From CAVRXQ01 sp963725215 (GTDB lineage: Bacteria; Actinomycetota; Acidimicrobiia; Acidimicrobiales; Bog-793): a stretch of 64,000 bases of DNA. A program made the position numbers and the translations under genes. Position 1 is the stretch's first letter; each line of letters starts with the position of its first letter. Below are positions 59,047 through 64,000 of the stretch, in pieces. The stretch covers positions 248,001-312,000 of the forward strand of contig CAVRXQ010000007.1 in assembly GCA_963725215.1 (NCBI GenBank). The letters are read 5' to 3'. A model generated the notes under the pieces. That model saw nothing but the letters and a program-made list of their open reading frames with translations. It ran no database searches and was not told where the DNA came from.

Positions 59047-61664
59047 CGCGGCGTCAAGCCGCCGAGGCTGAACGGCTCAGCGGAAGTGCACCGCATAAGG
59101 CCAAGGAGATCGCTCAGGAGCTTCGAAGTGCTGCGCGAAGAAACGGTGATCAGCTCACCTTGGTCATCCTCGAACGCGCGCTCGGGCTGGCGGAGCGTGA
59201 GCTCAACGACTTCGTCGCCGCCAAACGGCACCTCAGGCTGTCGATCAAGATCGCGGAAGACGCGGGTCTTGATACTGAGGCCGCGAACACGAAAGGACGC
59301 CTCGCGTATGTCATCTCGCTCGCTGGTGACACCGAATCAGCGCTCGCGGGACTCGATCCTCCAATTCAGGAGACCTCCGGTGTCACGCGCGCGCAGATGC
59401 AAGCGCAGCGTGCACTCGTGTTGCAGCGGGCCGGACGGATCGATGAGGCTCTAACTCAGTTCCGACTCGCGATCCCTGCCCTTAAGCGCGGGCGTCAGTA
59501 TCTCGACGAGGCGCGAGCGCGGAACAATCGCGCCGTACTTCACAGCTATCGCGGCCACTACGCAGCCGCGGAGGCGGACCTACGTCGGGCGGAAGAACTG
59601 GCTCCTCTCGCAGGTGAGGGTGTCTCCCCGGCAAAGATCCACCACAATCTCGGATTCATCGCTGCATGCCGGGGAAGTGTCCCAGAAGCGCTGAGATGGT
59701 TCGACCAAGCGCAGGGCGAATACGCCGCCCTCGGTCAATCACAAGCACCCGCGCTCTCCGATCGCTGCGGGGTGCTGCTCACGGTGGGCCTCGCCGCTGA
59801 AGCTCTTGACGCCGCGCTTCTTGCCGTCGCCGAGCTCGAAGTTCGCGGGTCAGCTGTCGATCTCGCCGAAGCACGTCTCATGGCCGCCCGTGCAGCTTTG
59901 CTTGCCGGAGATCCCGTGACCGCCGCGCAGAGTGCTCGTCGAGCGCGGATTGAGTTTCGGCGCCAAGCGCGTTTTGGCTGGGAGGCTCTCGCTGAGTATG
60001 TGATCGTACAATCGCGACTCTTACAGCACCCGCACTCCGCCAAACGGGAGTACACCGAAACTGCCGACAAGCTCGCCGAAGCCGGGTGGCTCGTGCAGGC
60101 GCTTGAGCTTCGCCTCGCGTGGTCAACGGCCGCCTTGACGCGTGGTCCATCCAAGGCAGCAGTCGAGCAACTGCGCATCGTGTCCACGTATCGTCACAGG
60201 AAACCGGCTCTCATCCGTGCGCATGGTTGGCACGCGGAAGCGCTCGTACGCAGACTCGACGGGGACGCGATGGGTTGCCGTGCGGCACTGCGGGCGGGAT
60301 TGCGGGTGCTCGACAGCTACCAGACTGCCCTCGGCACCTCTGATCTTCAGGCCCATTCATCGGAGAACGCGAAAGACCTCGCCGTACTCGGGTGCCGCCT
60401 TGCCATCGAGGAAGGCACGGCTTCGCGCGTTCTTGAATGGGCCGAGCGATGGCGAGCCAGTTCGCTGCACCGTCGGCCGGTGCGTTCTTCACCTGGGCGC
60501 GAGATAGAGGGTCTTCTTGCCGAGCTTCGACGAGAGACGAGCGCTTTGGAAGAAGCTGCTCTCGAAGGCAAGGCAACCTCTCGGCTCATCGTTCGCCAAG
60601 CTCGGCTTGAATCGGCTATTCGCGACAAGGCGCGCCATGCCGTCGGTTCGAGTGCGAGCCGACTGACCACGCCGCCATCCGCTCGGGAACTCCGTCAAGC
60701 ACTCGGGGAAAGGTCGCTCGTCGAATTTGTCGCGATCGATGGTCAATACCATGCGGTGACCGTGACGCCTCGGCGTACGAGACATTTTCAGCTCTGTGGC
60801 GTGACAGAGGTGCTGCGCGAGGTGGACTCCATTCGATTCAGCTATGCGCGCATCGCCCGCGGGCGTGGTTCGCCGAGCGCGATTGAAACCTTTGCGGCAG
60901 CTGCTGATCATGCGGGAGAGCAACTCGACGGGCTTCTCTTTGGGCCTCTTCGTAAAGAGCTTGGTGACGGGGCCCTTGTCATCGTGCCCACCGGTCGACT
61001 CCACCATCTCCCGTGGTCAGGACTCAGCACCTGCCTCGAGAGAACTGTGACGGTTGCTCCATCCGCGGCACTCTGGGCACGTGCGACGCGGCGGCGGAGC
61101 TCGAACGGCGACGAGCCCGTCGTTCTCATTGCCGGGCCAGGTGTTGCCCACGCAGAAGCGGAGGTCATCCAATTGAAGGAGATTTATCCTGCCGCGATTG
61201 TCCTCGTTGGAGCCGACGCAACGTCGGCTCGTGTCGCTGCTGCACTTGACGGCGCCCGTATCGCGCACATCGCAGCGCACGGGATCTTCCGAAGCGACAA
61301 TCCCTTGTTCTCCTCGCTCCAGATGTTCGATGGTCGACTCACTGTTTATGACCTCGAGCTCATCCGAAGGGCACCCGAGCTACTCGTCCTGTCTGCGTGT
61401 GAATCGGGTCTTAATGCGGTACATCCCGGAGACGAGTTGCTCGGTCTCTCTGCGGCCGTGCTTTCCCTCGGAACGAAGGACTTGGTATCTAGCGTCGTTC
61501 CGGTTCCGGATCTCAACACGGCTTCGTTCATGGTTAGCGTTCATCATCGACTTACGCAGGGGGAGAGACCGTCCGACGCGCTCGCGCATGTGCGCAACCA
61601 TGCACGCGGATCGGATCCGGCGGCACGAGTTACGACAGCAGGCTTTGTTTGTTTCGGTGCCTGA
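59031..61664 (+). CDS. TPR-CHAT caspase-like protease
   Basis: An 877-residue cytosolic protein. Residues ~15-480 contain tetratricopeptide-type helical repeats (NDFVAAKRHLRLSIKIAEDAG, GRIDEALTQFRLAIPAL, GHYAAAEADLRRAEELAP, GSVPEALRWFDQAQGEY). A coiled-coil linker is at ~505-570. The C-terminal CHAT domain has strand VIVPTGRLHHLPWSGL, catalytic His750 in HIAAHGIF and Cys790 in LSACESG, the dyad of caspase-fold peptidases. GTG 59031 was taken as start because sequence before it is a shadow of the previous gene. CHAT-TPR proteins include separase-like and CRISPR-associated proteases; here the partners are a sigma factor and a small protein. Confidence 0.88.
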   Translation: MDRDLARRQAAEAERLSGSAPHKAKEIAQELRSAARRNGDQLTLVILERALGLAERELNDFVAAKRHLRLSIKIAEDAGLDTEAANTKGRLAYVISLAGDTESALAGLDPPIQETSGVTRAQMQAQRALVLQRAGRIDEALTQFRLAIPALKRGRQYLDEARARNNRAVLHSYRGHYAAAEADLRRAEELAPLAGEGVSPAKIHHNLGFIAACRGSVPEALRWFDQAQGEYAALGQSQAPALSDRCGVLLTVGLAAEALDAALLAVAELEVRGSAVDLAEARLMAARAALLAGDPVTAAQSARRARIEFRRQARFGWEALAEYVIVQSRLLQHPHSAKREYTETADKLAEAGWLVQALELRLAWSTAALTRGPSKAAVEQLRIVSTYRHRKPALIRAHGWHAEALVRRLDGDAMGCRAALRAGLRVLDSYQTALGTSDLQAHSSENAKDLAVLGCRLAIEEGTASRVLEWAERWRASSLHRRPVRSSPGREIEGLLAELRRETSALEEAALEGKATSRLIVRQARLESAIRDKARHAVGSSASRLTTPPSARELRQALGERSLVEFVAIDGQYHAVTVTPRRTRHFQLCGVTEVLREVDSIRFSYARIARGRGSPSAIETFAAAADHAGEQLDGLLFGPLRKELGDGALVIVPTGRLHHLPWSGLSTCLERTVTVAPSAALWARATRRRSSNGDEPVVLIAGPGVAHAEAEVIQLKEIYPAAIVLVGADATSARVAAALDGARIAHIAAHGIFRSDNPLFSSLQMFDGRLTVYDLELIRRAPELLVLSACESGLNAVHPGDELLGLSAAVLSLGTKDLVSSVVPVPDLNTASFMVSVHHRLTQGERPSDALAHVRNHARGSDPAARVTTAGFVCFGA

Positions 61665-62290
61665 GGTTCGTTAAGCGTTCACTCGCGCGTTCTCGACTAT
61701 GTCCTGCTAATCGCTTGCTAATCAACTGCAAGGATTCGATGTCACCGTAGCCAACGCGCTCCAGACCTCGACGACTCGACTATCCAGGCAGAATGCCATT
61801 GGGTTCACTGGCTGGGCAACCCGAGGCAGTTTGAGGGGTGAGCACGCATGGCCGTGCTCGTGAGTCGAACGGCCACCAATACGCGGTCCAAGTGCCACTC
61901 GGCTTCCTTGTGCTTCCGCGCACGAGTTGTGCTTCCGACTACGCGCTTCGGACGCGTGTCATGGCCGTCACCGTTGTCGTGCTGCCCTGATCACTTGTCC
62001 CCGTCGGGCGCCGAGTCAACGCGCGACGTTGTTGCCGGTCCTGAAGGTGTCAGGCCCGAGTCCGCGCGACCCGCTCAACGAACTCAGGACCAAAAATATG
62101 TGACCTGCCCAGCGCGCGGTGATTTGATGCGAGTTGAGGACGCCAAAACTCTCACGCCTCGAGATCACCCGGGTCGGCTCGGCGGCTGGCTCACTTCTAC
62201 CGGCTACGACGTGGACGGGAGCCAATTCGGTATACCGCTGCCCTGACAGATGACCAGGTCAACGCACTGCCTGGACGTGTTGGATAATCG
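61665..62290. other. Gene-poor right end of the tRNA-Thr island
   Basis: 626 bases without a supported gene. An open frame at 61848-62246 has no family resemblance and unusual composition. No integrase fragment was recognised in any frame. Confidence 0.4.
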
Positions 62291-62341
62291 GCAGCGCACT
62301 CGTAATGCGCAGGTCGTGGATTCGAATCCCACCTCGGGCTC
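62291..62341 (+). repeat. Right attachment-site repeat (tRNA-Thr 3' copy)
   Basis: Direct copy of 51105-51155 with one mismatch. The 5' acceptor and D-arm sequences are missing, so it is not a working tRNA gene. Confidence 0.88.
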
Positions 62342-62394
62342 AAAAAGTGACCTGTCAGACGGCTGACAAATCATTTTCCAGGGAGTCGGCGCGG

Positions 62395-62626
62395 TTACGC
62401 GGCAACCGTCACTGACAACAGTTGCGGCTCGCCGACTTCTTCCGGGATCGGGTCGTCATCGGCGCGGAGTCCTCCGAGATCCACCTCGATCGCCTCAATC
62501 GCTCGCGCCTTGCATTCCTCGATCGAATGGCCATTTGTGAAACAACCAGGATGGGATGGGCCCGAGGCGAAGGAGCCACCTTCCTCCTCGGGAAACGACG
62601 ATCGTGTAGGTCCTCGTCGGCATCAT
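62395..62626 (-). pseudogene. hicB: HicB-like antitoxin, frameshifted
   Basis: From ATG 62626 or 62623 the frame reads PTRTYTIVV, the first HicB strand. After a one-base loss in the gtttccc run near 62600-62607 another frame gives FPEEEGGSFASGPSHPGCFTNGHSIEECKARAIEAIEVDL, then DDDPIPEE and a final strand to TAA at 62395. This is the complete HicB partial-RNase-H fold. The intact toxin partner is missing. Confidence 0.7.
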
Positions 62627-62694
62627 TTTCCGTGTACCCAATCGACGTTTTGAACGCTGCGATCGACCGATGAAGTGGAACCACCACGAGTTCG
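62627..62694 (-). pseudogene. Possible hicA toxin 3' remnant
   Basis: In one frame the sequence just before hicB reads LVVVPLHRS, resembling the C-terminal VVPLH strand of HicA toxins, which normally lie directly upstream of hicB. Everything before it has been replaced by the response regulator gene. The match is short. Confidence 0.3.
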
Positions 62695-63363
62695 CTACGC
62701 CTCTTCGCTGTTCGTCAGCCCGGATTCGTAGGCGAAGACCACAAGTTGGGCGCGATCTCTTCTCTCTAGCTTGGTCAAGACGCGCGAAACGTGAGTCTTC
62801 GCCGTTGCCACGCTCATGTGCAGATCCGCCGCGATCTCGGCGTTCGAGCGCCCCTTTCCAACCAACCTCAGCACCTCGACTTCTCGTGACGTGAGGCGGG
62901 AAATCGCATCTGGAGATGTGTCGGCAACCGGGTGCCTCCGGGTGAACTCTGCGATCAGGGTGCGCGTGATCCGCGGTGACAACAACGCGTCGCCAGCCGC
63001 GATCACCCGAATCGCCTCGAGTAGCTGGGCCGGCGGCGTGTCCTTCAGCAAGAAACCGCTCGCGCCAGCGCGTAGCGCACGGTAGACGTATTCGTCGAGA
63101 TCGAAGGTCGTGAGGATCAGGACTCGAGTTCCAACGCTTCCTCGTGTGGAGAGGATCTGCCTCGTTGCTTCGATCCCGTCTAAGTCGGGCATCCGGATGT
63201 CCATCAAGATGACATCCGGGCAAGTTAGCGCCGCCAGCTCTACGGCTTCTTTGCCGCTTGACGCCTCACCGACGACGGTGAGATCGTTCGCTGAGTTGAC
63301 GAGCACCGAGAACGCCCCGCGCACGAGCGTCTGGTCGTCGGCGATGAGAACGGTGATTGTCAC
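62695..63363 (-). CDS. NarL/DegU-family response regulator
   Basis: A 222-residue regulator with a receiver domain (phospho-Asp in VILMDIRMPDLDG, Thr in ILTTFD, Lys in FLLKDTPP) and a LuxR-type HTH (LTSREVEVLRLVGKGRSNAEIAADLHMSVATAKTHVSRVLTKL). GTG 63363 overlaps the kinase stop as GTGA. In actinobacteria such regulators with HisKA_3 kinases often control transporters or envelope responses. Its 3' end abuts the hicA remnant. Confidence 0.92.
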   Translation of the reverse strand: MTITVLIADDQTLVRGAFSVLVNSANDLTVVGEASSGKEAVELAALTCPDVILMDIRMPDLDGIEATRQILSTRGSVGTRVLILTTFDLDEYVYRALRAGASGFLLKDTPPAQLLEAIRVIAAGDALLSPRITRTLIAEFTRRHPVADTSPDAISRLTSREVEVLRLVGKGRSNAEIAADLHMSVATAKTHVSRVLTKLERRDRAQLVVFAYESGLTNSEEA

Positions 63364-64000
63364 GCGGCGGTCTTGAGCGGGATCCGAGCCAGAACTCGCC
63401 AACCGCCGCCTGGTCGGGGTCCAGCTACCAACGATCCCTCGAATAGCGCCGTTCGCTCGCGCATCCCGACGATGCCGTGATGCTCAGTGGGAGCCGATCG
63501 GTACGGAGTGAGGTTTGCTTGGCCGTCGTCTGTCACTTCTACGACCAGCTCTTCGCGCTCGCGGCGGATCTCCATCGTCGCGGTTTTCGCGCTCGCGTGT
63601 TTGACGACGTTGGTGAGCGCCTCTTGCACGATCCGATAGACGGCAAGCTCGACAAGGGGAGGGATCCGTTGGATTGCCTGTTCGTCGATACGGGTCGCGA
63701 CATTCAGACCGGTGGCGCGAATTTGATCGATTAACGGCGGGAGCTCGCCGATGCCGGGTGCCGGTGTCAGATCGAGTTGAGGGTCCTCTTGGCGCAGTAC
63801 TCCGAGCATTCGCCGGAGCTCGTCGAGGGCGCTGCGGCTCGTATTCCCGACGTTTATCAGGGCTTGCTTCGCCTGCTCGGGGTGCTCGTCGATGACGTGG
63901 CTGCCGACGCCTGACTGAATGGCGATCACGCTCAGGCTGTGCGCGACAACGTCGTGCAGCTCCCGGGCTATACGCAGGCGTTCCTCAGCCACGCCACGTT
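63360..64000 (-). CDS. Sensor histidine kinase, HisKA_3 type (partial)
   Basis: The C-terminal ~213 residues of a kinase cut by the window edge. The phospho-accepting His is in RIARELHDVVAHSLSVIAIQSG; the ATPase part has RIVQEALTNVVKHA and EVTDDGQ, then GIVGMRERTALFEGSL. The missing N-terminus would hold membrane helices. It forms a two-component pair with the downstream regulator. Confidence 0.9.
   Translation of the reverse strand, partial: RGVAEERLRIARELHDVVAHSLSVIAIQSGVGSHVIDEHPEQAKQALINVGNTSRSALDELRRMLGVLRQEDPQLDLTPAPGIGELPPLIDQIRATGLNVATRIDEQAIQRIPPLVELAVYRIVQEALTNVVKHASAKTATMEIRREREELVVEVTDDGQANLTPYRSAPTEHHGIVGMRERTALFEGSLVAGPRPGGGWRVLARIPLKTAA

Larger units (their letters stand above)
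51158..62341. mobile_element. Genomic island at tRNA-Thr(CGU), 11.2 kb
   Basis: The island lies between tRNA-Thr and a copy of its 3' part. It contains c-di-GMP, transporter and sigma/CHAT genes, a broken superinfection-immunity gene, and no recognisable integrase, so it seems fixed or moved in trans. Confidence 0.75.

Noticed and set aside
61848..62246. 132-residue open frame at the right end of the island
   Set aside because: No family resemblance, no ribosome-binding site, and composition unlike the other proteins of the window.

Overview
The window looks like a chromosomal segment of a high-GC actinobacterium, most probably of the class Acidimicrobiia or a close relative. The support is the set of genes: a bc1-aa3 respiratory chain with a diheme QcrC, a Tat-type Rieske protein, the small CtaF subunit and a lipoprotein-type CtaC; the clpS-DUF2017 pair; a SenX3/RegX3-type two-component system; and a SCO6880-type secretion locus. 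Starts are often GTG or TTG, 4-base stop/start overlaps are very common, and several promoters look leaderless. The organism assignment is inference.

Region 1 (1-8688) is the right part of a mobile defence island inserted at a tRNA-Glu(UUC) gene. It holds a small HTH protein, a BcgI-like restriction-modification pair (nuclease-methyltransferase fusion plus a specificity subunit with two similar target-recognition halves), a long two-domain dCTP deaminase with a coupled small protein, a frameshifted MerR-type regulator, and a large serine integrase whose last codons lie inside the tRNA gene.

Region 2 (8763-23012) is core. A minus-strand operon encodes senX3/regX3-like, ctaA, clpS and DUF2017. 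Divergent from it is a five-gene, translationally coupled, relaxase-free type IV secretion-like operon. Then comes pstSCAB behind a PHO-box-like pair of 11-bp repeats.

Region 3 (23100-48992) is also core: arsenate reductase opposite an ArsR-phosphatase fusion; a fused 2-oxoacid dehydrogenase E1; tatA; ctaC-ctaD-ctaF; an ECF sigma factor with a membrane-anchored partner; an aldo/keto reductase; a thioesterase; gtrA; the tightly coupled hemE-hemH-hemY-lnt operon (the Lnt has Ser where Cys is expected); ctaE-qcrC-qcrA-qcrB; tRNA-Thr(UGU); sqdB; a Thr-rich surface protein; larB-larC; tRNA-Ser(UGA).

Region 4 (49263-64000) is accessory. A frameshifted GGDEF-EAL gene and a LuxR-type protein precede tRNA-Thr(CGU). 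A 51-bp copy of the 3' part of that tRNA lies 11.2 kb further on, so 51158-62341 is a genomic island. It carries a broken superinfection-immunity/DUF2510 gene, two EAL proteins, a GntR-ABC transporter operon, and a sigma factor / small protein / TPR-CHAT caspase-like operon, which is the best candidate for a little-described system. A decayed hicAB remnant sits just outside the right repeat, followed by a NarL-type response regulator and the partial gene of its histidine kinase.
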